From: Chaetorhynchus papuensis
Taxonomy: Eukaryota > Chordata > Aves > Passeriformes > Rhipiduridae
Length of the DNA: 64,000 nucleotides
NCBI GenBank assembly: GCA_013396525.1
Contig: VWYX01000626.1
Coordinates: forward strand, 431,640-495,639
Reading direction: 5' to 3'
The notes under the pieces are model-generated. The model saw nothing but the letters and a program-made list of their open reading frames with translations, did not search any database and was not told the origin of the DNA. The position numbers were made by a program, and so were the translations under genes. This document shows positions 10,023 to 24,300 of the stretch, one piece after another (position 1 is the stretch's first letter; each line of letters begins with the position of its first letter).

Positions 10023-13000
10023 CCGGGAACGGAGGGGTTTAAGCTAGCTACTCATTCTCTTGCTGGCTAAGACCTCTTCAAGGAGTTACCGAGGCAGGAA
10101 CGGGGTATCCCCGCAAACTGAGACTGGCAGAGACTGTAATAGGACCCTGTGGAATAACCACGGCATTGATCCACCGAAGCCCTCTTCCACAGGGCAGCCC
10201 CTCCAGAAGCTGGTGGAAGCCTGCATGGTGAGGCTCCCCGAGCTCGGGGCATCACAGCTGCTCTGAACAGGTTAGTTCTGAGCTGGGAGCACATACTTGT
10301 GGTGTGGCCACAACAGCAGGAGAGCTGTGCTCAATGGCACTGATGACTTCCCATCTCAAAAAACAGCAGGGACACCCATCACTGTCCAAGAGTTTCAGAG
10401 TTCTGGTTTATGCAAGCATGCCAGGGTGAATGAAACAGATTCAGAGCACTTCGTGCTGACTGGAGCACACAGTGAAGAGCCTGAACTTCCAAAGCTGCTC
10501 ACAAACTCTGTAGCCATATGAACAGGCACGGACTGTTACTGACTGCTCAACACACTCATTTTGCTACCTGCTGAAGTTAAAATGCATTGCAATGGACCCT
10601 CTCCCTGGCAGCCCTAACACCATCCATTTCTTTACCAAATGGATAGAAAGCAGCTTTGTAAAGCTGTCTGTAAAGCTTTCTAATACTTCAACTACAGGGT
10701 TACAGGATCTGCAACCCAGATGGGTTGCTGCTATTCTCAGTGAAACATACTATTAATTAGCTGCTGACAGCACAAACCAGCTTTAAACTGTACAACTGGA
10801 GGAGGGTGGGGGAGACAACAAATGAATCTGATCTTCAGGGGACAAGATAGAAAGGTAACAGATGTTGATGTGCCATGACCTTGGTCTCATCACTGTTCCT
10901 GCAGGACTAATGTAAATAAAATTTAACAACCAAAGAAAAAAGTGAGAGGGATTCATCTGTAACAGCTACCAGCTATGTTCCAGCACCTTGGCAGATGATA
11001 AAAGCAAGGGTTAGGTCCTCAGTGTGAGCACAGTGGAGCTGTACTGAGTGCCAGGTGAAGATCTCCAAGCACGCAGTGTGGACATGACCCAGCAGCACCA
11101 GCACAGCTCTGGCAGGATCACATGTGAGGAAAAGGCCTGTCATTCCATCTCCTCCACCGCTGAGAGATACCACACACTCAGGAGAAATGAGAAGACAGAG
11201 TGCCTTAAAGTCATTAAACTGCCCTTAACCCCTGGGTAGCACACTTCTGACACATGCACAGCCTCGAGTCTGGCTTCCTCATGGACAAGGAAAGTGTCCT
11301 GTGCCTCCCTCTAACAAGTCAGCCTGGAGAGTCAGATAGAAATTCCACCTAGTCCTTATATTTCTGAAGTTCATGAAACAAAAACTAGAATTAAAAACAA
11401 ACAAGCAGCACAGATGACTGCTCAGACTGCAACTGCAGCAGCGAACATCTAATACAGAAACCAAACTCCAAGGTACCTACATATGCTATGAGCAGGAATC
11501 ATGACAAATCCACCCAATATCTAACAGGAAAAACCACTTGGGACTACCACGACCACAAGAACAGCTGAGAAAAGTGTCTGAAGAATGAGAGAAGAGGCTA
11601 AGAACCAGCAGCAGAGGTCTGAGATCAGGGAAGGTAGATGTGGGAAGCATTAAAATGCCATTCAGTTGGCAAGAATTGTTCCACTTGTCTGCCAATCCGG
11701 GCTGATTTATGACTTCCAAGAAACTAGGATCATGTCTGGATGCTCAGCACACCACCAAGCTGAGGCCTTCAAGGAGGTCTTGTAAAAGTAGCTGTGATCA
11801 GACCTGTAAGACTGAGGATAAACAGAAGAACAATGTACTCCTATTGCTCTTTGCCATGTCCTCACAAATTCCCTTTCATGTGACTAATCAGACAGAACAG
11901 GCACTCCTGGAGCAAGATGTCACAGCTGATGAGTCAGGCAGATTATCAAGCACAAATCGTGCCAACTGATATCAGGATGAGCTGATGGCTTCTGAACAGG
12001 CTCGGAGTTATTCACATCTGGCTTTTGTGACACGACTTGTACTGGGAAAGGAAGGAGCTGAAGGGTTCTTCACTCTGCAGAACCCTGAGCAAGAGGAAAA
12101 CCAACTCCTTTCTGATGCTGAATGTATTTTCCTACTCTTCAGCCTTCTTGCTGACATCCAAACATCCAAAGTTACAATGCAGGATGAGATCATGTCAGTG
12201 ATCTCAATCTGAACGCTACCACATGGGTTAATTGTTTTGCTGGCTCCCACGCTGAAAGTGGTTTAAATTCCTCACAAGTTCAGCAGTCCAATTTAAGAAA
12301 ACCACTATCCCCAAACTTTAGACATTAATCTTGGATGCAATTCCAGTACAATCAATGAGCCACAAGGTGGGGAAAAAAAGCAAATTCTTTTATCTCAGAC
12401 AAGACTAAGTTACATGGGCTACAGAGAGAAAAACTGCCTATTTCTTACAAGTCAAAAATGAAACCACACATTTGACAAAGAACAAAACCACATAATCCAG
12501 TGCAAATGCCACAACTTAAAATGTATGTGCCAACATCTCTATTTCACGTAGATCAAGGAAGCAGTAATGTTTACATGTTATAAATAAAACTTCCAGAATC
12601 TCTTTCTTGCCCCAAGTCATGGCCAAACTCATCTTGTCACAGATGTAATTCAAAGGTAAGGCTCCCCATACATGTGGATTTAGACACAGAGGTTTTTGTA
12701 TATAAAAACTGAGACCTACAATTGGCATGTATGGACACAAGAAGGGTAAATAGCTTACAGCCATCAACTCTGTGCCTGGCCAGTAATGACTAAGGTCTGG
12801 AGTTAACATATCCACAGGTGTATATATATATAGGTTATACACAAAGACTGGACACATCGCCTCTTGACCTGCAAGTAAAACATAGCTCTAGAAACCAGAA
12901 GGATCAAGCCCAGATTTGCAAGGGTATTTAAAGGACTTAAATACCCAGGTAAATGCTGAATGGATTTTACAAAAGCTACCTGAACATGCTAATATTTGCC

Positions 13001-16000
13001 TCACTGAAAATCAGCCTCTTTTGTTAAACTGTGCAAATCCCTGGTAGGAATTTACCCACATTTAGCTGCTCCAGTGACTTCATGAATCTGTTTCCTTATC
13101 TTTCCCCATTACATGTGTTGGCTCAAAGCCATCAGCTAACTAATGGGACAAATCCAAGTAAAACACCACTCAAAATATAAATAGGGAGAACAACTTGCTA
13201 ATGGCTAAAGAAGGAGATTATTTGAAGAAAACCCAAACGATTAGTGCAGACTGAATAGGCACATAATGAATAAATGGTTAGAAACATCATCAGCACAAGG
13301 ACAGAGGAGCAGGTAACCATTTTATTACTGAAAAATGAGAGAGATAACATTGGCAAAGCTAACTTTGTGTCACACATTCACACCATGGAATGATAAAGTA
13401 CCTACTCACATTCTGCCTGCTCCATCCTCTTCATAACACTGATATTAAACTTATCACTGGTTCCCACCCATTTTCTACAATGACCTTCCCCCCCACCAAC
13501 CTGCTTTAATGAAATTTCCCTCTAACATCCCGACATGGCAGAGCTGACTCATGCTTCTATGCTGCTCATCTACCCCAAAAACAACTTCAAGTTTTCATCA
13601 TCCACTCAGTTTCCAGGCTGAGGTATCAGCAACATGACAGCCTTGGCTGATCTCATGTGGGATTACCATCTGCAGACACTCAGTTCCTCTGTTAGGAATC
13701 CAGATTCATCCTAAGGCAAGCAGGTAAGAAACCAGAATACAACTATCTTAAAAATTGAATTTTCACATCTCAGTGTCAGTGACCAAATAAGACAGAAGCC
13801 TGTCAAGGAAAGGTTAGAGGTAACTAGAAAACTAAATCATGCTTAGGCCTTCTGAGCATTTGTATTATTTTGGCTTCTCTACTTTGCATATGTTTCCTTA
13901 GTAAAAAAGGATACATTAAAAAATGAGAAAACCCCAAATAATTACCTCTGCAGATGAAACAACAGATATAAGCCATACAGAAAATCACTACAGTACACCA
14001 ACAGAAATCCAGCTTTGTGATCATTATAAGCACATCATCAGATAGGAACGAAATATGTGACTACTGGTGGGCAATCAGGCACTCAACTCTTCTGGTCTTT
14101 ACTGAAGCCCCTCTGTCCACTGCTGACAACAAGTTGAAAGAAAAATATGTAATTACTACCAACTGGCCAGGGGGGCACTGGCAGTTGCTTCCCCTGATTT
14201 GGGCCTGGGGTGCACTGGGAAGTTCACAGAATGCCCAGTAAGGCTCCAATTCTCTTTCCAAGTTAAATTTGAAGTTGTCTTGTGATGGCTCTTCAGCCAC
14301 CTCTGGGATATAAAGGCAGGGATGTCAGTCCAGCTCTTAATGAGGAGGTGTCTGTGCCACCACCAGCTTCACACTGATGCCTGCAGGTGTTTTGTTTGCA
14401 GCCTCAAAAACCAGGTCAGGAGCTGACACCAGAGCTGACCCCTCCAGCTCTGACCTCATGGAGCCACCACACCAACACATTAACGTTATTATGACTGGAT
14501 GTAAATTAGCAATGAAGTTACTGGGGAACAAGCTCTTGAATCAACCTTTAGTACCTCTCAAACAAGATGGAACAACAATAACGCAGGAGGCCAGATGCAA
14601 CACAAGTAACTGGGAATGATTTTCACAACAAAAGGCCTCGTGCTGCCGTGGAACCAGGACCAGCTCTGGGCCAGCTAAAGGCCAACAAAAAGCAGTGCAG
14701 GAGCTGTGCTACAGGGATTTTACAGAGGAAGGTCTGGAGTCTGACCTAACATGTAAGCAAATCCGTTTGAACAGCCAATGATATTTCGATTTAGCTGATT
14801 AATGAAAAAATGTAAAAGGTCAAAATGGCACCGTGGGGAATATTCACAGTGAGTGAAACTGCAACACGCCTACTGCCTGCAACAATTTGGCTACTCATTT
14901 TTAAAAGGAACAGTGTGAGGAGCTGTTACATAAAGTGACAGGAAGAAACTCCCATTGAGGGAGAATAAGGATGATGAACATGTTGGAAGATGTTATTCAT
15001 CCATTCTCATTTGTGCTGTTTCCACTGATCTAGAGGAAGCTAACACTAAAAATAAAAAACCTCCTCAGAGCTTAACTAGGATTTTGTCATCTGGTACCTT
15101 CCATACTTAAAGGAAATGCATCTGCTAAACTTGGAAATTAAATAGAAGGAAAAAATTATGGAGAACCCAATTTTGCTTGTAACTTTTGCTCAATAAACAC
15201 GACTCCCCAACTGGTTGCATCAAATAGGTTGGCACAAGGTTTATTTGCCAGCTTCTCCTGTGATGCTGTACAGGGAACAACAGTGCTTTTTCAGCAGAGA
15301 AAGCCCAGTAATAACCCAAAAACCAGAACAGATGCATTAAGCAATAGCTCAGCTTGCAGCAGAATGTTGTCTCAGATTCTCCCTCATGCAATTTATTCAC
15401 TCACAGAAATTGCAACAAGAGATTGCTATGTACATTAGGCAGCTTGCTCCAAACACTTAAAAACCAATTCTGAAGAAAAATCCGGAGTCCTACAGGTCTG
15501 TACCTGGTTCTTAAAGACTAGGAAACATACAACTAAATTACAAAAATCCTCATCTCTTTAAAAAAAAAAAAAGAGCTTATTTCTAGTCACAACTCCCCTT
15601 TCAAACTTCCCCAGAGCAACTCCTGGGAATGCCTTTTCCTAAGCATGTGAAAGGTCAATACTGGGATTGCCCAGTGCAAGCCTGGAGTAACACCAGGCCT
15701 TGTTCCAAGGGGCACCTCAGGTCACCATGGGGAAAGATCTGGCATGAGGGCACTGGACACAGCACAAAACAACCCAACTGCTGAGATCAGAGCTTGGGCT
15801 CACTGCTAGAGCTGGGAGGTCTCCAAGGGGCTGGTTTTGTTGTGGTCTCACTTCTCAGCATGTGCACAAAGCAGCTCATTTCTCTCCCCAGCTCCAGAAG
15901 GGCTCAGGCCCAGCTGTTAAGGAGTACATACCCCGATGTTCTGTTTCCTGGTACCTTCCAGGTGGGCTTATAGCAAAGGTATCCTAGTGAAAGCAAATGA

Positions 16001-19000
16001 TGTTCTCTGTGGGACACTCAAAACCCTTCATATTTCCCATAAGAAACACCTCACAGTAATTTTCAATCCATTCTGAAACATAATTGAACAAAGTTTATGA
16101 AGAACAGGGTTCCACCTCACACCCTCCTGCCCTTCTAAGTGTTTTAGTGGTGATAATTTACCTGAAAATGAAGGCCTAAGCCTGGTCTTGTACCAGGTCT
16201 AAGACACTTACCCTACATTCAAGTAGATACTGTCATTACCAGATAAATGCTTAACACTACTACTGAAAGATAACATTGGTTTTAGAGGCGTATCAAGAAA
16301 AAAAAAATCACTAACTTCTGCCCACATACTTTTTCTTCCTCAAACCACAGGGAAACCCCTTCAGTATTTTCTCCTCAGTAGACTGGCCAGTGAAAGCCAC
16401 ACTATTAAAAAACTCAAAGGAGCACATTTGAATCACATCTTGAGAGCCCTCTCAAATACTGAGAGCTTGTTGCCATATTAAAGGAATCAGAAGGGTTGAA
16501 ACAGATCTGGCTTACAGAGACCACCTGACTCAGTGGGATCCCGATTTAGGATGCTGTAATCCTGGGAGAGAGCCAAGCCTGGGAGTCAGATCTTTAAGCC
16601 AAGAAACTACAACACACCTATTCATCACTTCAGGACAGAAAATATTTTTCTCTGACACATCAAAACCCCTCAGAGTCTCCTGGTGGTGTCAGGCCTCTAA
16701 CAAATACCAGCAGTGGTAGGGGAATAGATGGTAATGTAAGGGTGGGATAACTGTCAGTAGGTATGTGGCAAGAAAGGCATCAAACCTTAGGGTTTCCCTT
16801 CCTTAGGGAAGCACCTCCATCAGAATGAAGATAAAAACAATAGTGGAGAGCTAAGAGGCAAAAGTGGAGACAGTTGCAGTGCCTTCAGCCTTCCTCGATA
16901 AACCTGTTATCTATAAAGCTCTCAGCTTGCAGAGCAGTTTGGGGCTTGCCTGCTGTGCTGACAACTTAGGAGCATCATCTCACAGAAAGCTTCTCAACTA
17001 TTCCAGCTTGCTCTTGTTTGTTAAAGACCCCAGTGTAATGCAGAAACTGATGTGAAGTTCATCAAATCACATAAAGGACAAGTCTATTCACTTACTCTAA
17101 ATCCACTTTCTTCACTGTATTTGTGCCCTAGTGCGTGGTTGTAGATGTCCCTGCAGAGAACCCCCCTGGATTTTGAGGATTTAGGGTCAGAGGGAGTCCA
17201 GGAGTCACAGCACAACCTTGCTTTCAAGCTCCAGGCTCAGGTGCATTTGCTCACCACAAGGCAGCAGCAGGGTCTCAGGTGCTGGAGCAGAACAGACACC
17301 TGCACGCAGGCAGAACTGGAAGCACACCTCTGAACTGGAACACTAATGGCAATTTGATAGTTGGTTGTGCTGCAAGCTCTTTTGGTGCTCTGACAACACT
17401 GATAACACAACAAAAATGGAAGTGTTTCCAAAATAATATTTTGTTATTCCTCTGGGAATGACAATCTACCTGAAAATGGTAAACTTCTCTTAGGGAGCAC
17501 ATCCCTGACAGCTTAGAACTCCCATAGATCAAAGGAAATTATTAACATCACAAAGGTTAATATCATCTGGTTGTTTTCATACGAAGTACACAATAATTTG
17601 ATATCAAGACAAGTTCCTCACCTGGTGTAAAACACAATAGCTTCTGCATTTATATTTACTTAACTTTCACTCCATTTCAGATTCTTTGGAATATGTAAGC
17701 TATTCTTTGTCTGGTAATTTGTAAGTTACTCCCTCTCACTTTACTACTCATTTTCAGAACCAGGTTTTATATTTCTTGGTTTTATGCTTGCAGTGTCCCC
17801 CCTTTACTTCCATTTGCCTTGGGACAAATGTAACCATGCTGTAACCATGCTTTTGCTCACTGGAGCCACAGTAAATCTTTTTTTAAGGATTGAAAATATC
17901 CTTGGCAATATCATCCTGCCTTCCTAAGAAAAACAGTGTCCTGAAAGGGTTTCTAAAGCAAGTGCAGCTGGACTAACTAGGGATGGGAATTTCCTTAGGG
18001 GAGTCTGGCTTTAGTTTTTAAAGCTTGTTCTGGATACCTCAGAAAATGCCTCCAGTTTCTAGGAGCAAGAAGAAAAAAAATGCAAAGAGGCAAGAATGCA
18101 ATCCTACAGAGAGGCTAGAGAAGCTGGTAGTTCCTAAGAACATTTTGTCCTACTTACTGCATAAATAAATGGCAATAAAAACTTCAGAAAATTTAGCCTG
18201 CACACACTGCTAATTAGAAGATATTTCGATAAGACTTGAGTGCAAAATGTTTACTTTAGTCATCTTATTATTTCTGGAAACATCACATAGCCAATGTCTG
18301 ATATCCTCCCTTTCCCATTCCATTGCCTGATAGCAAGCACATGATAAAACACAAGAATGAAACATTTATAGGTAACAGATACAAGACTTCAGTTTCCTTA
18401 TTTGCTTAGATTATTTTTCACAATTAACTGTTGTTACTAATCCTTTACATGTGGCATTGCAAGCAGCAATTGGAGTATCCTCAGTGCTCACCCAGTGCTG
18501 TATTTTGTGTTACACACATGGAGCCTAAGACAGCCAAAGCTCAACAGTTCAAGGCACTTCAGTCTCACTGACCATCATTAAAACACACTTTGGGATTAGA
18601 AAATAAAAGGAAATGCTCAGACTTAGTAAGTGTCATAGGTATCAAGCCTGACAGATACATTCAAACCCCTCTGGTGATTTCCAGGTCCCCTAAACAGGTG
18701 GAGGAACGCCTGCTATATGCCCTCACCACTCAGCAGGAAGCTTCATCAAGGGACTCTAGCCTGGACAAATCATCAGTGATTTTAAACAATTAATTCCTGG
18801 CCTGTAACCTGTCCTGGGTATGCTGGGGTAATTGGCTGTAGCATCAGGGTTGGTTTACTGCCCTCGAAGGTATAATTTGGAAGCTATGGATGAGATTTAT
18901 TGCAATTGCTACAGAAGTGGTGGTCCAGTTTCTAGATCATTCCCTACAGCATATCAGGGAAGAGTTTACAGGAGCAAAAACCAAGTTGCTAAGTGCAGGT

Positions 19001-20789
19001 TAAAAAAAAAAGTCAACTCTGTATCATTCACTACACTTATTCTTATTTCTGACTAAAGTCACAGAGAGAACTTCCCTCAAGGGGTTTGTCTGAAAAGATC
19101 CCTAAGAGATGAGCTCTTGAAATGTGGCTGCAGCACTGCTACCTGAGTAAGGAAGGAACTCTGATCCTTGTTGTTATGCTTGGGTGGCCTCGCTCAATTT
19201 CAGAGAGCTTATTTGCAAAACAAGGTTATTTTGCTTCTTTCCTCCCACCTTTTGTATGAGCTACCTAAATTACCTTCTTTATTGAGCAGCCCTTCTGTTA
19301 CAGTCCTAATTACAGCACAGCAGACCCATCTCAGGGGCAGCCTTGATATATAAACTACCATGCAGAGAACTATGAAAACCAGAATATTTTCATTTCTTGA
19401 CCCCAGTACTCAAGAACTGTCATTTTACTGTCACATTCACAAGATTTTTTTTTGCATGTAATTCACTTCATAACTATAGCTTTCTGTACAGCCAGAATCC
19501 TAAAGGACTGAAATAACTTCTGAGCCTATAGTCTATATATAACAGTATAAGGAAATGGGATTTTCAATCTTTTACACTGTGCAGGAACAAGTAGGAGAAT
19601 TTTTCTCTGTGAAAAGATGCAGTATTTTGTGCCAGGTTGAATTAGGTGTCCATGAATAATTCCAATGGTTAGCATACCAAAAGGCAGCAACTGGTAACAT
19701 AGTTCATGTTTTATTAGTGAGCATCATTTGACAACCATTTTTGAGCACGTGCACATGAATTTTCTTCACCCTTATTTTAATGGGTAATATTTAAGAATAT
19801 TTAATTTTCTCAGGTTTACATGATTCTAAGATCAGAGTAGATCTACATCAGTGAATGTGGAGGTCACTACCACTCTGCATGGCATACTAAAGGACAGGTT
19901 TGGTTAAGCTCAGAATTAGCTGTCCTGTGATTTTACCAGTGCCAGTCCATCAGGACTGTGCCCTACTACAAAGGGGCAATCTATAAAGCACCTGATTTTC
20001 ATACTTCTCACATGCATTGCACCAAAACACCTCTGCCCAAGCAGCTTCTGAAGGCTGAGTGCCCATGGGAGACAGGCTTTGTGCTGTCAGGCTCTGGACT
20101 CTTCAGTGACTACAGCCAAACCCCACAAACAATACCCTACTCTTCTCTAGAGAGGGAAAAATCAATCAAATTTGAAAACTAATCACTTGCTAACTCAACC
20201 TGAATACAGCTTCTAGGAATAACCTGCACTTGGATGCACTGCCTGTGTTCCTGCCTCGCCCCTCCCTCAGCTCAGAGATGGAATCTCTTCCTGCAGTGGA
20301 GGACATTCAGCTTTGTAGTGACAGCATTACACTGAAAGATGAACTCTGCATTACTTCACTGAAAAGCCACCTTCAGAAAAACCCATAAACCAAGCAGCTG
20401 TTACACATCTGATCCTTAGCATGCATCCAACAAGAGCAGCCCAGATTTCCAGCACACAAATGTGTCAGTTGTACTTTCATTTAGGAGTTATCATAGCAGC
20501 TGTGGATAAATGTGCTTGTACTTGGCAGAGAATGATTAAAATAGGTTTCTTAGGAAGATTTCTAAGACAGATAGAAATGTTACCCCTGACAGTGCAAAAT
20601 TAAGTCAGAGGGGAACTTCAGAAAACATCGATAAAAACACAACATTTCATTTATTAATGTTTTAAGGAGGAAAGTCGATTAGTGCAATGAAAATGCTGTA
20701 CTTCTGAGTTACTGGGGTAACCCTAACCACTATTCCAAACATGCTAAGTAACTTGTTTCAAGAAGCTTCTGGGTGCTACAGCCCACAAG
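10023..20789. other. Long non-coding stretch; possible ERV leader at its start
   Basis: The first 245 bases (to about 10266) are richer in G+C and CpG than the sequence that follows and may be retroviral leader belonging to the LTR before them. No primer-binding site could be fixed. The rest is ordinary sequence with a short TATATATATATA run near 12823 and an A run near 15561. No open frame longer than about 115 codons is present, and no repeat, exon or RNA gene was recognised. Confidence 0.5.
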
Positions 20790-20950
20790 CAGGAGTGCTC
20801 TGGATACTGGCACACCAGTGGCTCACTTGCATCCACGCAGCACATCCATATTTTGCCACATCCCTTGTCCCGAGATGCACTGCAAAGAACCACAGGCTGG
20901 ATTCTTCCTTCACCTACACTGGCATGACTATACTGGCTTCAGTGGGACTG
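20790..20950 (+). mobile_element. ERV internal segment preceding the 3' LTR
   Basis: This 161-bp block is nearly identical to 2834-2990 (two differences counted by eye) and, as there, is followed at once by the LTR start TGTAGATGCTG. It is absent from the solo LTR on the minus strand, so it belongs to the 3' end of the internal region. How far the internal region reaches upstream of 20790 cannot be judged, because the other copy is deleted there. No clear polypurine tract precedes the LTR. Confidence 0.7.
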
Positions 20951-21322
20951 TGTAGATGCTGACAGAGCTTTAGCAGTGAATTTCTTCAGCTCTCTAGTAG
21001 TTTGTGAGAACTCTGTCTTTCCCATGCATGAAAAGTAAAGCAAAGTTACCAGTTTTTATCAATATTCACACCTGCACTTGTTTTGCCCAGATTGTTATGG
21101 CTTCAAATAGAAAAACACTTGGGAACAGACGTGCTAGAGTTGGGCCAACCCCCTCGAGGGGTGGATGGCCAGAGAACCAATTACTTTATGCCATCTAACT
21201 CACTTTTTGTGAACTAACATATAAAAACCTTGGGAAAAAAGCCATTAAACCCAGCTTTGCCACTTTTCTACTGACCTGGACTTTGTGTGGTTTTTCTACA
21301 CATCCGTGTTACAACAGTGACA
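20951..21322 (+). mobile_element. LTR, complete copy of the 2741/4949 family
   Basis: A 372-bp unit starting TGTAGATGCTGACAG and ending CAACAGTGACA. Visible signals are the palindrome CCCCCTCGAGGGG near 21151, a TATA-like CATATAAAAACC near 21220, and GCCATTAAACC near 21241 as poly(A) signal, followed by a GT-rich stretch. It matches the solo LTR at 4949-5319 end to end and the gapped LTR at 2991-3336 at both ends. With the internal block before it, it is the 3' LTR of a 5'-truncated or rearranged provirus. No duplication of its right flank (GGACAG) was found directly upstream. Confidence 0.8.
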
Positions 21323-24300
21323 GGACAGGACTGGCACAACAGGAGGAATCTGCTCTTCCTTGTGAGCTCTCCCTCAGCAGTGCAGTGATCAAGCTTCTTG
21401 TAAGAGCAGCCAACTGCAGAAACCCCCCAGACCCTGGGTTTATCTGGAGCCATCAATACATATTTGTGAAGAAACCCTGAAGAATGTTCAGGTTTCTCAG
21501 CCCTTCAAGCAACGTAATGACTGGAAAGAACGCATTTTTAAGTGAGCATTGTATAAACATCATTTTCTGCAGCCGTCTGCATCTTTTTTTCTGCTGTAAC
21601 CACACATACTTCAGCATGACTCATGCCCATGACAGAAGCCTGCAATTCCCATGTCCCAAGCTATAAGCCAAGAGAGCAAGTTATCCAGTTTCCACAGTCC
21701 CCTCCTGTTTTCAATCCAGCATTTCCTCTCACCCACACCTCCCTTCCATACAGTACTTTACATTCCAAGAGTTTTAGAGACCGCCTTGTCCTCCTCTTCC
21801 ATTTTTTTATACACAGAGGACAAGTTGTGGCTGTCCAACTTATAGGGATTAATTGCCATGCTTCACAACAACCCAAAGCTACAAGGTCACCCCAACTTAT
21901 TTTGGAAGCACTATACTTTGGAGGACTTTTTTTACACCCACACATGTACATAAACCCCCCAGCAGCACTGCTGATATCTGAACATCCACTGCTCCTGGCC
22001 ATCAAGCCTGCAGTAAGCTCTGTGTTAGCTCATTCCTCGTGCGAGGAATTGTGCAAGGCAAAGACCATGATCCATCAAGTGTGAGCAATTTAAGAGTATC
22101 CTCTAAAAAATCTCCGCACATGCCTCACAGATACCACACTTTTTTGTTTCAATGAGCTGATACTTAGTAACAAACAGCACTGGCCAATTCTGAACTTCTA
22201 CTGGGAACACAATTAGCATAATTAGCTGTTAATCTACATACAACAGGGACCTGGGACATTCTCAGCATGCAACTCCTCTGCCCACAGAGGATCTGTGTTA
22301 GGGCTAAATCCAACCTGCAGTGCCTGGTGCTTGTTACAGCACTCACTGTGCCTCTCCCCTCATAGCAAAAAAGAAATCAGAGATGAATTACAGATGCAGA
22401 CAAAATCTTCCAAGCCACATTCAATTTGGTTTCTTTATCATCACTTAGTCCAGATACCATGAGATGCTCAGCTGCACAAAGGCACAGACTCAGATGTCAT
22501 ATTAATGCTATCTATTATTCTGTGCCTCTGGGAAGGGGGAGGGGAGCTTTCCCTCTCATAGACTGCATATTTTTAACATCTGCTATTTTAATGCAATTTA
22601 AAAAAATTATTTCTGAGCTCTGGAGCAATGAGCTTATTGGATGGCAGAGTCCCACAGAGCCTAAATTAGGTGTTTCAGGTCACAGGAATCTCTTATTTCA
22701 GCCCTTTTTTTAGAGGCACACAATACCTGGGGAGAAAGTCCAGCTTGTTTGCATCTAAGAACACACAGTGTAGAAGAATGAAGATTTATTTAAAGCTACA
22801 TTTTATACATTTCAAAGGGAAGATATGACTATTTAAAGATGTTGAACACCAACTGAATGTGCTTTTAACCTTTTCCTGGCTGTGTGCTCAGAAACCTCTG
22901 CCAAAGGAACCAGGAGACTTCCCCTAGGGAAACTCACCTGCCCTACACACAGCGCTGAGGATGAAATCTGTGCCCTGGGGCTCCCTGTGCAAAGGGGCAG
23001 TGAGACACAAGGAAAATCCCTGTCTCGAGCTTACACACACTGGTTTGGGCTTCTGCACGGGGGGACGCCTCTGTCAGAGCTGTATCTGCACGAACGAGTG
23101 ATGGATTGCCCAGACACTGGCACCCACATCCCGCAGGTGCGGGCTCACTGCCCAGCCCAGCGCATCCTCCCGGGCACGGGGCTTTCCCACCCAACTGCCC
23201 AACAGCCAGCGACACGGATTTGGGGGCGATTCAGCTAAAATAGCCCCACCTCGTGACTCCTGTCAGTATTACACAGCACTGCTACCGAAATAAAAGCTTC
23301 GTTTCGGTGTCAGCTCTTTGGAGCTAAGCAGTATGTTGTCCTGGGAGAGGTTCCTGTTACCAGCACCTTCTCCGCACACATCAGCAGGAGAGCTGCGAGC
23401 AGGAGAGCACCGCAGAAGGGATTCTCTAAAGCCTCGGTCCCTGCAGAGCTCAGGCCTGCTGCTCACAGCCAGAACTGCCCTCCACATGCCTTTCCCTGTC
23501 CGTGCTTGGGGAATGTGCTCCCCCAGCCACCGCGGGGAAATATCTTCCAGGGAAAGTACTGACTCCCTGCAGACAAGATCACGTCTCAAAGAATCCCTAG
23601 TACACAGCTCCCTACGAAGCAGGGTGAGGAAACAGTTCAACTCAAATGCAGAGAAGCAAGGGTTTAATAGAAGGGGCTCACCAAGGCAGTGCCCAGCTCA
23701 GCACAGCCCTTCCCAAACCAGTTCAAGGCCAGTCAGACACTGCACACTGTGGCAATGCCCCTTGAGAATAGAGGGCTCTCCAAAATTCTCAACTGTGTCA
23801 CTTTTTGTCCTAGAAACATGGACTTAATCATGAAACCTGACACAACTGAAGTCAGTGGTTTTGATCCCATGGATTGTTTGTACACTTAATACAGAAAAGC
23901 TGTATCTGATTTTGTTGGTTCCCACTAAATCAGTGCAAAATGATGAGGTATTGATGCTATCTGAATTCTTTCCTCATTACATCAAACTTCAGAAAACATG
24001 CTGTGGCAATTTGCACTTGTGACATAATGAGTGTCAATTGCTACAAAGGAAGCACAGACAATCTGAGAACTAAGGGATGTGAGGATTAAAGTGATTCTTG
24101 CAGACACACACTTAACTAGGAGTAGTCTTGCTATTAAATTCCACAAGCCAGCACAACTCAGAAAAACTCAGTTAGTAGCAGTGCCTGATCGCCCACATTT
24201 TCCAGTGCAAGGAAGCGTTCAGAGGGTCTGGCTCTCCTTAGGAAAGCCCTTAGGAAGGGCTGTTGTGTCCCTTTTCAAACACTGACAGTGACCCCACACA

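Noticed and set aside
23318..23827. 169-codon plus-strand open frame
   Set aside because: A mirror frame of 123 codons lies on the other strand in the same GC-richer patch, with no domain in either.
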